Below, piece after piece: positions 35,701-45,862 of a stretch of 64,000 nucleotides of DNA. Positions within the stretch are counted from its first letter, which is position 1; each line of letters begins with the position of its first letter. The stretch lies in the NCBI GenBank assembly GCA_013397695.1, contig VYZI01000677.1:18894-82893 (forward strand), written 5' to 3'. This stretch comes from Centropus unirufus. Its lineage: Eukaryota; Chordata; Aves; Cuculiformes; Centropidae. A program made the position numbers and the translations under genes. A model generated the notes under the pieces. It was not told where the DNA came from and made no database searches. It saw only the letters and a program-made list of their open reading frames with translations.

Positions 35701-38325
35701 TCTACTTCTTGTTAAAGATCTCCCATTTACCTCCTTTTGCTTATTTCTCTCCTGGTGTCCACATGAGCGGATATATCACACTCTCCCTCAGCCTAAGTAA
35801 GCTTTTTCTTTCCAGAGTCAATATTCACCCACTGTGCATCAGTTTGGAACTTTCCTGCACCGTGCAGCATTCAGCACTCTCTTTACTTTATCTCATCATT
35901 GCATGCTTTGAAAATAAATTGTCCTTTCAGAAGATCTCTAGTCAAGAAAGGGGTTAAAAAAACCAGTTCATGTTGCCAGCTCTGGGTCAGCCCTGTTGAC
36001 TTGGATGCAGTATCCTGTCTACTTGGGCTTATGTGAATGAAGAGAGGGGGGTGGAATGTACTTTTGCATTTTCTCATTGGAAGTGGGGGGAAAAAAATAG
36101 GGAGGAGTATGTGGGCAGATCTGAGGAGGATGGTACCACACATTTAGACCAATCCTTTCCATGCAGGCTGTAAAACCTGGCAGTGCGATCCCGACAGGAG
36201 GTTAAGGGACCACGGACTGCACTTTGTGGCAATCCGAACACTCTAGAGGCATTCAGCAAACCAAAAGCGTTCTCTTTCTTTACTTTTTATTTTCATCCTG
36301 AATTTGAGCAGCCCGATTCTTTTAATTCCCAGGACAAAGGTATTGGAAAAATTGGAATTTACTTGGCTTGGGTTCCTGAGCGGTCAGCAGTTCAGTGGCA
36401 CGCAACAGTGACCCAGATGATAACGCCTAAAGAATGCAGCTGGCTGTAATCTGACCATCTAAACTGTGTTCGGGTCCGTGCTTGCCACTGCGATCACACA
36501 AGGGCAACAGGGCTTCAAAATTCAGAGTCACAGAATGGTTCAGATTGGAAGGGACCATAAAGATCAACCAGTTCCAATCCCTCTGCAATGGGCAGGGACA
36601 CCTCACAAAGTATGTGCAAATCCACACTTTATCTTTGGCTTTACATTTTTTTGTGTAAATAACGAAATGAAGGAAAGCACTAGGTCCCAAGTTCAATCCC
36701 TTCTGGTCAAGGACTAAAACACAACCCATCAAAACCACTCTAGGGGTAGCTTCAACACTCTCTGGGTCGAAACTCTTTAAATTTTGGAGAAATGCATCAT
36801 CTCTGATGAAAGACAAAAGCAGACAAAGGCAGGAAATGCACTGACAAAATTACCTCACACCGCTGCCAGTTCCAACAATTCCCTGCTTTGCAAGAGTCAC
36901 TGACGCTCAGACATGAATGATTTTTGAAAGAAAGACTGAAATACAACTTTTAGTGACATTTTGCGCAAGTGTCATCTCTTGCAACCATTGTGCTGGGTTT
37001 TTAAAGTTAGTGGAGGCTGCAAATGAGCTGCAAAATATGAGTCGACCCGTGCACAATCGCTGTCATTATCAATCCCTCGGGTGTTTCTGTCCCTATATGC
37101 CCTGTGGCTGGGCATGTATTAAACCAGGAGAATTCTTATATCCTGCATGTGTGTGAAAATGATTGGAATCCCCCCGGCCTGGATTTATGCCTGGTTGTGG
37201 ACTTGTTTATATTTTTGTCTTTCCTTAAAAAATGTTAAATCTGTACAGTCTGGAATGCATCTTTGCATACAGGACCGTGAGTGGGGGTGGAGCTGGATGG
37301 TCCTTCAGGTCCCTTCTAACCTATACCATTCCGTAACCCCAGCAGAGCATCCTCCCAACCCAAACCATTCTGATAACCGCAGAAGAGCATCTTCCCAACC
37401 CAAAGCACTCTGATAACCCAGCAGAGCATCCTCCCAACCCAAACTATTCTATAACCCAGTACAGCATCCTCTCAACCCAAACCATTCTATAATCCAGCAG
37501 AGCATCCTTCCAACCCAAACCAATCTGTCAACCCCAAAGAGCATCCTCTCAACCCAAACCATTCTGATAACCCAGCAGAGCATCCTCCCAACCCAAACCA
37601 TTCCATAATCCAGAAGAGCATCCTTCCAACCCAAACCACTCTGATAACCCAATACAGCATCCTTCCAACTCAAACCATTCTGTAACGCAGCAGAGCATCC
37701 TCCCAACCCAAACCACTCTGTTAACCCCAAAGAGCATCCTCTCAACCCAAACCATTCTATAACCCCAGCAGAGCATCCTCCCAACCCAAACCACTCTGAT
37801 AACCCAGTACAGCATCCTCCCAACCCAAACCATTCCATAACCCAGCAGAGCATCCTCCCAACCCAAACCACTCTGATAACCCAGTACTGCATCCTCCCAA
37901 CCCAAACCACTCTGATAAGCCCAAAGAGCATCCTCCCAAGCCACACCATTCCACAACCCAGAGCATCCCTCTCTGCCCCCCCCACTCGCCTCCAGCCGCC
38001 CCTCGCGTGTTCCTGGCCCGGCAGACCCTGCACCACCGGGGAAGCCCCTTCGGTCCCTGCTCCCTGCATCCCTCTTCCAGCCCGTACTGGGACAGACTGG
38101 GCACGGAGCCCCGTCCCCGCAGCCGCTCACCGTGGCATCCTGCCCGGCGTAGTGGCTGATGACCCGGGATCCTCCCGGGTGCCTCCGGCAGAAGCGGCTG
38201 ATGTCGTACACCTTCCTCTCGATCACCAGCCAGCGCTCCTGGGGCGCCGGGCCGCGGCCGTTCCGCTGCCCGATCTGCTCCCAGGTGAAGCGCCGGAGCT
38301 CCCCGCTCCGCTCCGAGCCTTCCAT
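26721..38325 (-). CDS. FADS1: FADS1, acyl-CoA (8-3)/delta-5 front-end desaturase, complete 12-exon gene
   Basis: Twelve coding exons sum to 1326 nt, 441 aa plus stop, close to the 444 aa of human FADS1. Every junction has a GT donor and AG acceptor, and phases agree throughout. Residues 1-65 carry the start of the N-terminal cytochrome b5 domain with the heme motif HPGG at 49-52. The desaturase domain has all three histidine boxes: HDFGH 176-180, HFQHH 213-217 and QIEHH 379-383. Hydrophobic stretches in exons 3, 7 and 8 are membrane segments. The tetrapeptide FQWY (276-279) matches FADS1 rather than FADS2. The family inserts the delta-5 double bond (for example DGLA to arachidonate) in the ER membrane, with electrons from the fused cytochrome b5. 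The start ATG has A at -3 and G at +4. The gene is divergent from FADS2. Introns 1, 2, 5, 7 and 11 carry CR1 fragments. Confidence 0.95.
26862..27335 (-). mobile_element. CR1 in FADS1 intron 11
   Basis: Begins ATCATAGAATAGAATCACCC, then the AAGGTTGGAAAAGACTTCTA subtype, and runs to GGGTCTGTTCTCCAGACTCT. It lies about 90 bp from exon 12 and separates it from exon 11. Confidence 0.9.
27875..28000 (-). CDS. FADS1: FADS1 exon 11
   Basis: 126 nt encoding LFPTMPRHNYWKVAPLVKSL and on to AFADIV. The donor GTATGT follows GTGCA. Reading through the donor would give a short, non-homologous tail, so the splice to exon 12 is preferred. Confidence 0.92.
28394..28473 (-). CDS. FADS1: FADS1 exon 10 (His box 3)
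   Basis: 80 nt starting LQATCNVHQSFFNDWFSGHL and ending in QIEH. His box 3 QIEHH is completed across the junction with exon 11. Acceptor CTCAG, donor GTGAGT. Confidence 0.95.
28984..29080 (-). CDS. FADS1: FADS1 exon 9
   Basis: 97 nt containing FIESNWFVWVTQMNHIPMHI, a FADS signature. Acceptor TTCACAG, donor GTAAGA. Confidence 0.95.
29423..29520 (-). CDS. FADS1: FADS1 exon 8
   Basis: 98 nt starting DLAWMLTFYIRFFLTYLPLL, a membrane segment. The last codon, Arg, is split AG|G with exon 9. Donor GTATCA. Confidence 0.94.
30363..30880 (-). mobile_element. CR1 in FADS1 intron 7
   Basis: About 520 bases from GAATCATAGAATCATTTGGT to GGGGCCCAAAACTGAACAGA. One of the longer CR1 copies here. Confidence 0.92.
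31064..31140 (-). CDS. FADS1: FADS1 exon 7 (regioselectivity segment)
   Basis: 77 nt, residues 267-291, including PALVPLYFQWYIFYFVVQRK. FQWY occupies the tetrapeptide position linked to regioselectivity in this family. Acceptor CTCTAG, donor GTAAGT. Confidence 0.94.
31261..31321 (-). CDS. FADS1: FADS1 exon 6
   Basis: 61 nt encoding LGAQKKKFMPYNHQHKYFFI plus one base of a split codon. It carries the conserved NHQH motif. Acceptor AACAG, donor GTGAGT. Confidence 0.94.
32395..32515 (-). mobile_element. CR1 tail in FADS1 intron 5
   Basis: TCATAGAATGGTTCAGGTTG and CCCCCTGCCATGGGCAGGAA mark a short reverse CR1 tail. Confidence 0.88.
32845..32973 (-). CDS. FADS1: FADS1 exon 5 (His box 2)
   Basis: 129 nt, residues 203-245. 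It contains SWWNHLHFQHHAKPN with His box 2 (HFQHH). Acceptor TTGCAG, donor GTGAGA. Confidence 0.95.
33130..33231 (-). CDS. FADS1: FADS1 exon 4 (His box 1)
   Basis: 102 nt, residues 169-202. It contains AGWLQHDFGHLSVF with His box 1 (HDFGH) and ends with the conserved VIGHLK. Donor GTGGGC. Confidence 0.95.
34003..34200 (-). CDS. FADS1: FADS1 exon 3 (first membrane hairpin)
   Basis: 198 nt, residues 103-168, starting KKLVEDFRELRATVEKMGLL. A long hydrophobic stretch rich in F, L and V follows and forms the first membrane hairpin. Acceptor CCACAG, donor GTCAGT. Confidence 0.95.
34368..34462 (-). mobile_element. CR1 tail in FADS1 intron 2
   Basis: AATCATAGAATCATAGACTG then GGTTTGGGTTGGAAGAGACT. 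Confidence 0.88.
34592..34702 (-). CDS. FADS1: FADS1 exon 2
   Basis: 111 nt, residues 66-102, starting DPFIAFHLDKTLV and including LLIGELAPDQPSFEPSKN. Acceptor TTTTAG, donor GTAAGT. It completes the b5 domain and the linker to the desaturase domain. Confidence 0.95.
35518..35670 (+). mobile_element. CR1 tail in FADS1 intron 1
   Basis: GCCCCATCCCTGGAGGTGTT to TCAAACCATTCTAC. Confidence 0.85.
36528..36605 (-). mobile_element. CR1 tail in FADS1 intron 1
   Basis: CACAGAATGGTTCAGATTGG and AAGGGACCATAAAGATCAAC. Confidence 0.82.
37325..37975. repeat. 38-39 bp minisatellite in FADS1 intron 1
   Basis: About 17 tandem copies of a unit like ATAACCCAGCAGAGCATCCT followed by CCCAACCCAAACCATTCTG. Successive AGCATC starts lie 37-39 bases apart. 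The AACCCAAACCATTCT part equals the end of CR1 elements, so the array looks like an amplified CR1 tail. It ends about 155 bp from the exon 1 donor. Confidence 0.93.
38131..38325 (-). CDS. FADS1: FADS1 exon 1 (cytochrome b5 domain)
   Basis: Residues 1-65, from MEGSERSGEL to the end GQDAT. It holds the b5 core with WLVIERKVYDIS and HPGG. The donor GTGAGC follows ACG directly. It is GC-rich, embedded in a CpG-dense promoter region, and flanked on both sides by tandem repeats. Confidence 0.95.
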
Positions 38326-38329
38326 GCTT

Positions 38330-38920
38330 CGGTTCGGCTCCGCTTGGCTTCGCTCCGCTTGGCTCGGCTCTGTTCGGCTAGGTTCGGCTGGGTTCGGCTA
38401 GGCTTGGCTCGGCACTGCTCGGCTGGGTTCGGCTCCGCTCGGCTCGGCACTGTTCGGCTGGGTTCGGCTCCGCTCGGCTCGGTTCGGCTCCGCTCGGCTC
38501 GGTTCGGCTCCGCTCGGCACCGCTCGCTCGGATCCGTTCGGGTAGGCTCGGCACTGTTCGGCTGGGTTCGGCTAGGTTCGGCTAGGTTCGGCTCAGCTCG
38601 GTACCGCTCGTTCGGCTCCGTTCGGCTCTGTTCGGCCGGATTCGGCACCGCTCGATCGGCTCCGTTCGGCTCTGTTCGGCTCAGCTCGGCACCGCTCACT
38701 CGGCTCCGTTCGGGTGGGCTCGGCTCGGTTCGGCTGGGCTCGGCCGGATTCGGCACCGCTCGCTCGGATGGGTTCGGCTGGGTTCGGCTCCGTTCGGCCA
38801 GGCTCGGCACCGCTCGCTCGGATGGGTTCGGCTGGGTTCGGCTCCGTTCGGCCAGGCTCGGCTCCGCTCGCTCGGCTCCGTTCGGCTCCGCTCGGACCCT
38901 CCCCTCCCGAGTTCCCCCCC
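38330..38920. repeat. Pentameric CGGCT-type array over the FADS1 5' flank
   Basis: Almost all of this stretch follows a 5-base period (TTCGG CTCCG CTCGG CTGGG type), with longer units repeated, for example 38757-38812 again at 38813-38866. It starts a few bases upstream of the FADS1 ATG and runs into an assembly gap, so it probably covers the 5' UTR and core promoter. Confidence 0.93.
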
Positions 38921-39559
38921 NNNNNNNNNNNNNNNNNNNNNNNNNNNNNNNNNNNNNNNNNNNNNNNNNNNNNNNNNNNNNNNNNNNNNNNNNNNNNNNN
39001 NNNNNNNNNNNNNNNNNNNNNNNNNNNNNNNNNNNNNNNNNNNNNNNNNNNNNNNNNNNNNNNNNNNNNNNNNNNNNNNNNNNNNNNNNNNNNNNNNNNN
39101 NNNNNNNNNNNNNNNNNNNNNNNNNNNNNNNNNNNNNNNNNNNNNNNNNNNNNNNNNNNNNNNNNNNNNNNNNNNNNNNNNNNNNNNNNNNNNNNNNNNN
39201 NNNNNNNNNNNNNNNNNNNNNNNNNNNNNNNNNNNNNNNNNNNNNNNNNNNNNNNNNNNNNNNNNNNNNNNNNNNNNNNNNNNNNNNNNNNNNNNNNNNN
39301 NNNNNNNNNNNNNNNNNNNNNNNNNNNNNNNNNNNNNNNNNNNNNNNNNNNNNNNNNNNNNNNNNNNNNNNNNNNNNNNNNNNNNNNNNNNNNNNNNNNN
39401 NNNNNNNNNNNNNNNNNNNNNNNNNNNNNNNNNNNNNNNNNNNNNNNNNNNNNNNNNNNNNNNNNNNNNNNNNNNNNNNNNNNNNNNNNNNNNNNNNNNN
39501 NNNNNNNNNNNNNNNNNNNNNNNNNNNNNNNNNNNNNNNNNNNNNNNNNNNNNNNNNNN
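38921..39559. other. Assembly gap (639 N)
   Basis: A run of N directly after the CpG-rich pentameric array. The real length is unknown. Part of the FADS1 promoter is probably missing. Confidence 0.99.
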
Positions 39560-39865
39560 CACCTTCCTGAACATCCTCAGTTCCTTCAGCCGCTCCCGAC
39601 CCCTCCGATCCCCTTCTCTGGAAGTGCCCCAGCCCCTCAATGTCTTTCTTCTACTGAAGGGCCCCAAAAATGACCCCAATATTCCAGGTGCACCTTCACC
39701 AGTGCCATTCCAGGTTCAGGCAGATGATCCCTTCCCTGCTCCTGTTGGCCACATCATTGCCTGTTAAGCCTAGGATGCTGTTGTCCTTCTTGGCCACGTT
39801 ATATGCACGGGATGTAATAATTGCAGACAAGTTTGAGGGCACCCTATAGACCTCATGATATTGGC
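39560..39865 (-). mobile_element. CR1 fragment (more internal part)
   Basis: TCCCCTTCTCTGGAAGTGCC, GGGCCCCAAAAATGACCCCA and GATGCTGTTGTCCTTCTTGG are reverse CR1 phrases upstream of the usual tail. The left end is lost in the gap. Confidence 0.75.
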
Positions 39866-39989
39866 TTGCTGGAAAAGTAGCCAAATACAAGGTGCATTCC
39901 TGAAGATGTCAATGGTGGTGCCAGGATTAAACACCTTCACTTCCAACTAGGGAAATGGGATAAACGCACCTTTATATGGATTTTCTGAT

Positions 39990-40165
39990 TGTATCAACAG
40001 TTGATCCAGGGAAGTAGCGGAGTCTTCATCCCTGGAGATGTTAAAAAAAAAGGTGTAGCTGTGGCATTTCAGGACGTGGTTTAGTAGGCGCGGTGGTGTT
40101 ATGCTTACTTTGATGATCTTAGAGGTCTTTTCCAGATTTCAAGATTCTAAGATTCCATGATATGC
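39990..40165 (+). mobile_element. CR1 tail
   Basis: CAGGACGTGGTTTAGTAGGC and GATGATCTTAGAGGTCTTTT, the tail of the second CR1 subtype. Confidence 0.8.
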
Positions 40166-41344
40166 TGGAGGGCAAGAAAGATGGGCAGGGTGAAGGACCT
40201 CAAGGAGCTGGACTTAGAACATAAGCAACTGCCAAATCCTGACTGAGGGTGCAAGAAATGTGGGAAAGGGATGAAAATATCAAGTGGCTGGTCCTAGATG
40301 ACTTCCTAGTTGGAAAGGGCAGAGGCTTGGTGGTCAATGTTACATCCCAGCTTGGAAAATTGTATCATTAAACAGGTACAAGATTTAGAGAACGCCGAAA
40401 AGCCAAGGACTGGGCAATTCTCACTCAAGTTCCTTCTTTTTAGACCATTTTTGGAACCTGTTTCTCCTCACTCCTAGGCTGGGCATGACTCAACTTCCCT
40501 GTCCTTAATTTTGCTTCCCCTTTCCAGCAAATCTCTCCTGCTCTTCCAGTCGTGCCTCTCCCTTTCCGCTTTTGCAGTCTCTCCTGTTCCCGAGGTTGCA
40601 TTTTGCTGCTGCTGCCTGGATGTGCAGCCAGAGGGAGGAAAGGCGTCACCTCAGGTATATCCCAGAATACACCTGCTTGGTGGTGGTCTGCAGATGATTC
40701 TTCATACAATAGAAGGCTGAAAAATGATAGAGGAGCAAATGATGCTAAAATGGACAGATTCCGCTGTGTAGGATTTCATACGTGCATGTTACAAATGTAG
40801 ATAAAAATGCCTGTCTCCACATTCAGCTCCCTTCTTGCTTCCCTCGTAGCACCCCTCTCCTCTCTGAACTCTCATTACCAATGCTGAATTTCTTTGTTTT
40901 CATTCACACCTTCCAATCTGACCTAGTTACAGCAATTCCAGTTGAGGGTAACCATAGAAACAAAGAACCGCCAGACTGCATCCCTTCTTGTTCTGAACAT
41001 CACCCGACTGCTACCTCACGTCATTCTGTCTTGGAATTCTATGCTTGCAAAACATCAAACACCTTTTATTTCCCTTCCTTGAATAATGCCACAGCTAACA
41101 CATTGAGTAAGGCATCCCTGCTTATGCACATTTGTCACCATGAAAGGCAAGGTTCTCTCCCAATCTCAGCTAAAATAAGAAGTTGCTTATGTATGTTGGT
41201 TGCTGACCATCTCCCAAAGGCAACCACAAAAGACCTCACTAAACAACGTTTTGCATCCTTCTCAATTTAACCCCTATAATTAGAACAGTGCAGGAATTAT
41301 TTCCATTTCTATTTTTTTTCTGTTTATGTCGCACAAACGAATGG

Positions 41345-41445
41345 AGTAGAATAGAATCATTAAGGTTGAAAAAGACCCCTAAAGCCATCAAGTCCAACTG
41401 TCAGCCCAACCCCACTGTGTGCACTAAACCATGTCGCGAAGTGCC
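41345..41445 (-). mobile_element. CR1 tail
   Basis: AGAATCATTAAGGTTGAAAA and GTCAGCCCAACCCCACTGTG. Confidence 0.82.
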
Positions 41446-41549
41446 CAAATAATTGTCCTAAACGTAGTTGATCTTTTTATTTTGACTTTCCATCATGAAT
41501 ACAAGAGGCACTGGTCAGTTTTATTTTGCCTACACGCCACATTTGAAAA

Positions 41550-41587
41550 ACAAAACAAAACAAAACAAAAAGACAAACAAAAAAACC
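41550..41587. repeat. AAAAC simple repeat
   Basis: A short run of AAAAC units. Confidence 0.75.
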
Positions 41588-41705
41588 CCACTAATCTGTT
41601 TTCCTCCACAAGTTAAACCTTTGGAAATTTGTTTTAAGGGATCATAAAAGCAGCCAAAAAGCATCACTGAGCTCAATGAACTGCAGTCTGGTTCCCCTTG
41701 TATCA

Positions 41706-42005
41706 AACAATCATGGAGTGGTTTGGGTTGGAAGGGACTTCAAAGCCCATTCAGTTCCAACCCCCCTGCTATGGACAGGGACGCCTCCCACTGGACCAGG
41801 TTGATCAAAGCCCCATCCAACCTGGCCTTCAACACCTCCAGGGATGGAGCATCCACGACTTCTCTGGGCAACCTGGACCAGGGCCTCCCCACCCTCACAG
41901 CAAAATATTTCTTCCTAAGATCTTATCCGAATTTCCCCTCTTTCAGCTTAAAACCATCCCCTCTCATCCTGTCCCCGCGCCCCCTGCAGCTTTCTTGTAG
42001 ACCTC
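41706..42005 (-). mobile_element. CR1 LINE 3' fragment
   Basis: AATCATGGAGTGGTTTGGGT through CACCTCCAGGGATGGAGCAT. A long plus-strand open frame that begins here is CR1 antisense. Confidence 0.9.
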
Positions 42006-42867
42006 CTCCTATTCCATCAGGACCAGATGCTATAAGTAACACCTCACGAACATATTTTCCCAGACAAATTATACAACAGCCCTTGGGTTTACCTTCAAAG
42101 CTTCTTCTGACACAAAATCTCCAGCTCCGTTTCTTTTCCCCTCAGTCGATCATTCGGTCCAAGATAAGACATCGTGGGGGCTACTTGAATCTTCTACTCT
42201 CAGCAATGAAGCTTCTTGTGCCCTGCTCCAAGCTTCCAGTTGTCAACAGTGGTTGGTTCCCCTCCATTTGTCATACTCAGGATCTCAATGGGTCTCACAG
42301 AAGCAAGAATGATGTCTTTGTAATGAAGAAGGGGAAACAGATGCCATTATATACTCATTGGCATCCTGCATCCTGCTGCAAATGCTGGCAAAAACGGAGT
42401 TGTCTTTGCCGGAAGACAATAAACTGGGTAAAACCAAACCTGGCCACTGTGCTCTTCCAACAGCATTTCTTCATTTCAGTGTTCGGCTTCTTGTTTTACC
42501 TCCACTACTCCCATCTCCATTCCTCCTCATTGCTGTGATCTGGCTGTGACCTCACTCCCTAGGCTGTCAAGAATCACTGACAATCCAAGGGGAAGAGAAA
42601 AGATGCTCTTTAATTCAGTTTTCTGACCTGTGATTCATTCCTAACAGCCTGGATGACTTGAGGACATCAAAACTCAGAGGAAAATATACTAAAATTCTTT
42701 ATGTCACTGCCATGATTTAGCTGGAACGTACTTTTAAATACCTAGGTGACTCGGATGATTAGGGTTCCATAAGTACCCAGGCAGCTGGTGACCAAACTGG
42801 TAATATAGAGAAACAAATGATATGGACTCAAAGGATATTTCTTTTACCATCCTGAAGCAGTGAAAAA

Positions 42868-43015
42868 TTATAGAATCATGAAGGCTGGAAAAGAACTTTA
42901 AGCTCATCCACTCCAACCGTCTGCCCAACATCACCGTGTCTATTAAATCATGTCACAAAGTGCCGTGTCTATGTGTTTTTTTAACACCTCCAGGGAAGGA
43001 GACTCCACCTAAACG
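42868..43015 (-). mobile_element. CR1 tail
   Basis: TAGAATCATGAAGGCTGGAA to AACACCTCCAGGGAAGGAGA. Confidence 0.82.
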
Positions 43016-43068
43016 AGTTATAATAATGGATAGAGGGGTCTGAGCCCATAGAACATAGGAGATTTTAA

Positions 43069-43170
43069 AGGAAAAATAATAAAAATTAATAAAAATAATA
43101 AATAATAATTAAATAATAAAAACACATAATAAAATAATAAATTACATAATAAAATAATAAATAATAAAAT
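43069..43170. repeat. AAT-rich simple repeat
   Basis: About 100 bases of AATAATAAA units. Confidence 0.85.
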
Positions 43171-43614
43171 GCTGAAAAAACAAGTTTAAACTAGCGAAGT
43201 CAAAACAGTTCAAAAAAGCAAAGGCTAAAAAAAAAATTCATTCTTGTCTTTTGTTCAGCTTAAGAGAAGCTTAAGGTGCAGGGTGCTTGGGAATTGTGGT
43301 GGGAGGACGTACAAGATGCAGGCTGTCACCAGTGCAATTAACCCAGCCTTGCTGATGAAGGAAATGCCAGAATGAGATCACACTGACAAGGCAGGGTTAA
43401 AAAACCAGAGCCTTTCTCTCCTTAATCTGGTCCTGAGGGCTGCTTGCAATGCCTGCTCTTTTCCATACTAAACAAGTGTGATTATGTACTCTGCCTCCTT
43501 GGCATCCAGAATGGTTTGTGCCCTGACCCTGATAATCCCACATTGCCAACCCAAGATCCACTGCAGAATGTGAAATCCATGCCAGCGACTCAGCACAATG
43601 GGAATTTCTGTTTG

Positions 43615-43633
43615 CTGGTTGGTTGGTTGGTTG
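43615..43633. repeat. GGTT short tandem repeat
   Basis: Four GGTT units. Confidence 0.7.
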
Positions 43634-43697
43634 CCTTGTAAAGTTACTCTGCTCTCAGCCACTCTCCCATGACCAGAAAAAACATCACCGCGTCACT

Positions 43698-43847
43698 TCA
43701 AGACACTGAAATAGGGCAGAGGAAAACATCAAACACATCTTTAATAGCATTTTGTCTTAATTTTAAACGTGTCAACTTAATTAGCCACCTCCAGTAGCGG
43801 CTGATCATGAGCAGAGCCAGCAAAATTACCAACACTATGCAGAATAG
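43698..43847 (-). CDS. Candidate last exon of an unrecognised small membrane protein
   Basis: After a strong acceptor (TTTTTTTCAG) the minus strand stays open for 49 codons to TGA. It starts with a clear hydrophobic helix, LFCIVLVILLALLMISRYW, followed by the basic stretch RWLIKLTRLKLRQ. That order is typical of a single-pass membrane protein. It starts in phase 0, which fits the candidate exon at 45353-45437. I do not recognise the family. It could also be a chance open stretch after a cryptic acceptor. Confidence 0.35.
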   Translation of the reverse strand, partial: LFCIVLVILLALLMISRYWRWLIKLTRLKLRQNAIKDVFDVFLCPISVS

Positions 43848-44524
43848 CTGAAAAAAACAATATATTGTAAACCATATTCCTCAATACACATTTTTCTGAT
43901 TAAAGTTACACTCAAATGCAATGGAAATATAAAGAAGATTTAACAGTGACTCTAAAACATTCAGGTTTCTTGCCTTTCAAAGATTTTAAAGGTCAGAAGG
44001 CTCTTATTGGCCCAATGTTCTAAATTATAAGAAGCAGAAATTAATTTATTAACCACAGTAAGCACTCTTTCATTCAAACGTACTTCAGAAAAGCATGCGG
44101 CCTTGACTTGAAGATAATGCATTAATATTCTTCACATATATTCTGCTTAACTCTTAAAATTTTGAGCCTTAAACATTTAATTTATCTGGTTACAACACAG
44201 AAATATCAGGTTGTGTTTTACAACTCTCTTCTAGACTGAAAAGCAATGGATTTTGATATTTCCTCTCAGTGGAAATCTTTCTAGAGGCTTTCTCACACTT
44301 TAAAAATTGCATATTCTACACCCGTGTTTCACCCGAAGCCCACACATCTTCCTGCAGCTCTAAACAAATATCCAAGTCAACAAATACATTTACACAAACA
44401 AGACTTTGTCCAGTAGGAAATCTCAAGGACCCAAAGGGCAATAATGTGGCTCTACCAGGACCGATGTGGAAACACAGATGGACTCCAAAGGGCGTAAGAG
44501 GCTGTTAAATTTAGTATGAAACCA

Positions 44525-44580
44525 TCATCCTTCATCATCATCATTATTATTGTTGTTATTATATTTTCATATTTTAATAT
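44525..44580. repeat. ATC/ATT simple repeat
   Basis: TCATCATCATCATTATTATT followed by TTG/TTA units and AT-rich sequence. Confidence 0.75.
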
Positions 44581-45295
44581 AGATAATTTCACATTTTAAT
44601 CCCTAAAAGCCTTGGCCACACCCCTGTTTTCCAAAGTGCTGTATAAATATCTGTTCTTAAACACCATTCTAAGTATGAGAGAAGATGCTTGGGGGCTGGA
44701 AGAAGAACAAAAGGCAATGAGGAAATAATAGCAGGGACGTTAAACTCTGAACTGAGGACCCTGTCACTCAAATACAATATTATTAACAAATGAATCTTAA
44801 GGGCTTCACACTACAAAACCATTTAAGACACTTAAGTGGCTTTGAAAATGGAAGCACTGTTCCCAAGCTCCTTTCCAGAAGGAAAGGAGGTGGAAGTATT
44901 TCATTGTAGCCTTAGGCTCAATTTTTAAATATGAAGGAAGGAAGGAAAAAAGAAGCTCTTTTCATTCTCTTGAAAAAAATTCAAATAGAGTTTTGCTTGT
45001 GGGTACACATAAGCTTAGAGATGCTAAAAAATAAAATGTGCGGTTTATTCTTCTTTTGAAGAGCTATGATATCCTCGTGGAACTAATTATTGTTTTTTCC
45101 TTCTTTGGGGCAAGAATACTCCATCCTGACAGCCCAAGCCAGGGGTCCAGTCTTCATCCTGTGAAATGCAGTAGTTACTGCTTACCTCTAGATAAATCAC
45201 TGCTCATTACTTCAGAGGCTCTGGTGTTTTTTCCTCTTGAGTCAGCTTCCTCTAGTGCAGGATCCTGTATCTGGATCTCAGAACCCCGTCATCTT

Positions 45296-45350
45296 TCATA
45301 GAATCATGGAATAGTTTGGGTTCAAAGGGACCTTAAAGCCTCATCCATGC
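45296..45350 (-). mobile_element. Very short CR1 tail
   Basis: AGAATCATGGAATAGTTTGG and GGGACCTTAAAGCCTCATCC. It abuts the candidate exon at 45353. Confidence 0.75.
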
Positions 45351-45352
45351 AC

Positions 45353-45437
45353 CTGTGTGTTCTCCAGGGTGATGGACAAGGTCATTTCCTCCTCAAAGCC
45401 ATTATCCAGCTGCTTCTCCAGCGCTAGAAATTCATTT
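45353..45437 (-). CDS. Candidate internal exon of an unrecognised gene
   Basis: 85 nt between a polypyrimidine acceptor (TCTATCTTTCCCCAG) and CAG|GTGCAT. The frame encodes NEFLALEKQLDNGFEEEM and on to TLENTQ, acidic and helix-like, with coding-like composition in an AT-rich neighbourhood. It enters in phase 2 and leaves in phase 0, and these fit candidate exons upstream (47926) and downstream (43847). A short CR1 tail abuts the donor, which weakens the call. Confidence 0.35.
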
Positions 45438-45761
45438 CTGGGGAAAGATAGAAAGACGGAAGAGTTTGTGTCTGCCCCTAAGGGATGTTTACTTGTGTTA
45501 TTAAAGTGATGATGCAATGACATCCCTAACCACTGGGTTCCCTCCCCTCCGGCTCCGTGCTCCGGCACACCTTTCCCCAGTCAGGATGTCATTTAGCTGT
45601 TTCCCAGTGAATTTACTATTCGCTCACTTTAGCCCAAGTTCAGAGCTCCTCAGCCTCTCCTTCTGGTTAAAGGGAGGGAAAGCCTGGGGTCCTTTCTCTC
45701 CTATATATGTTTTTTCTTGGCAAAGTAGCTAAAAGTCTAAAGATGCAGCTAAATCAGATCT

Positions 45762-45812
45762 CAGAATCATAGAATGGGTTGGAAGGGACCTTAAAGCTCA
45801 TCCAGTTACTTT
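45762..45812 (-). mobile_element. Very short CR1 tail
   Basis: AATCATAGAATGGGTTGGAA and GGGACCTTAAAGCTCATCCA. A pyrimidine repeat follows. Confidence 0.78.
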
Positions 45813-45862
45813 TCCCTCCTTTTCCCTCCTTTTCTTTCTCCATCCCTCCTTTTCCCTCTACA
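45812..45862. repeat. TTTTCCCTCC pyrimidine repeat
   Basis: Several TTTTCCCTCC-like units after a short CR1 tail. Confidence 0.7.

Noticed and set aside
37449..38069. Long Trp/Gly-rich minus-strand open frames
   Set aside because: They are translations of the CR1-derived minisatellite.
34703..38130. A microRNA in FADS1 intron 1, as in human (miR-1908)
   Set aside because: No convincing hairpin was seen by eye, and the GC-rich part is a minisatellite.
38152..39679. Long open frames over the FADS1 upstream region
   Set aside because: They consist of the pentameric array and run through the N gap.
41723..42538. 271-codon plus-strand open frame
   Set aside because: The first ~95 codons are CR1 antisense. 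The rest has no coding or domain signal and no splice context.
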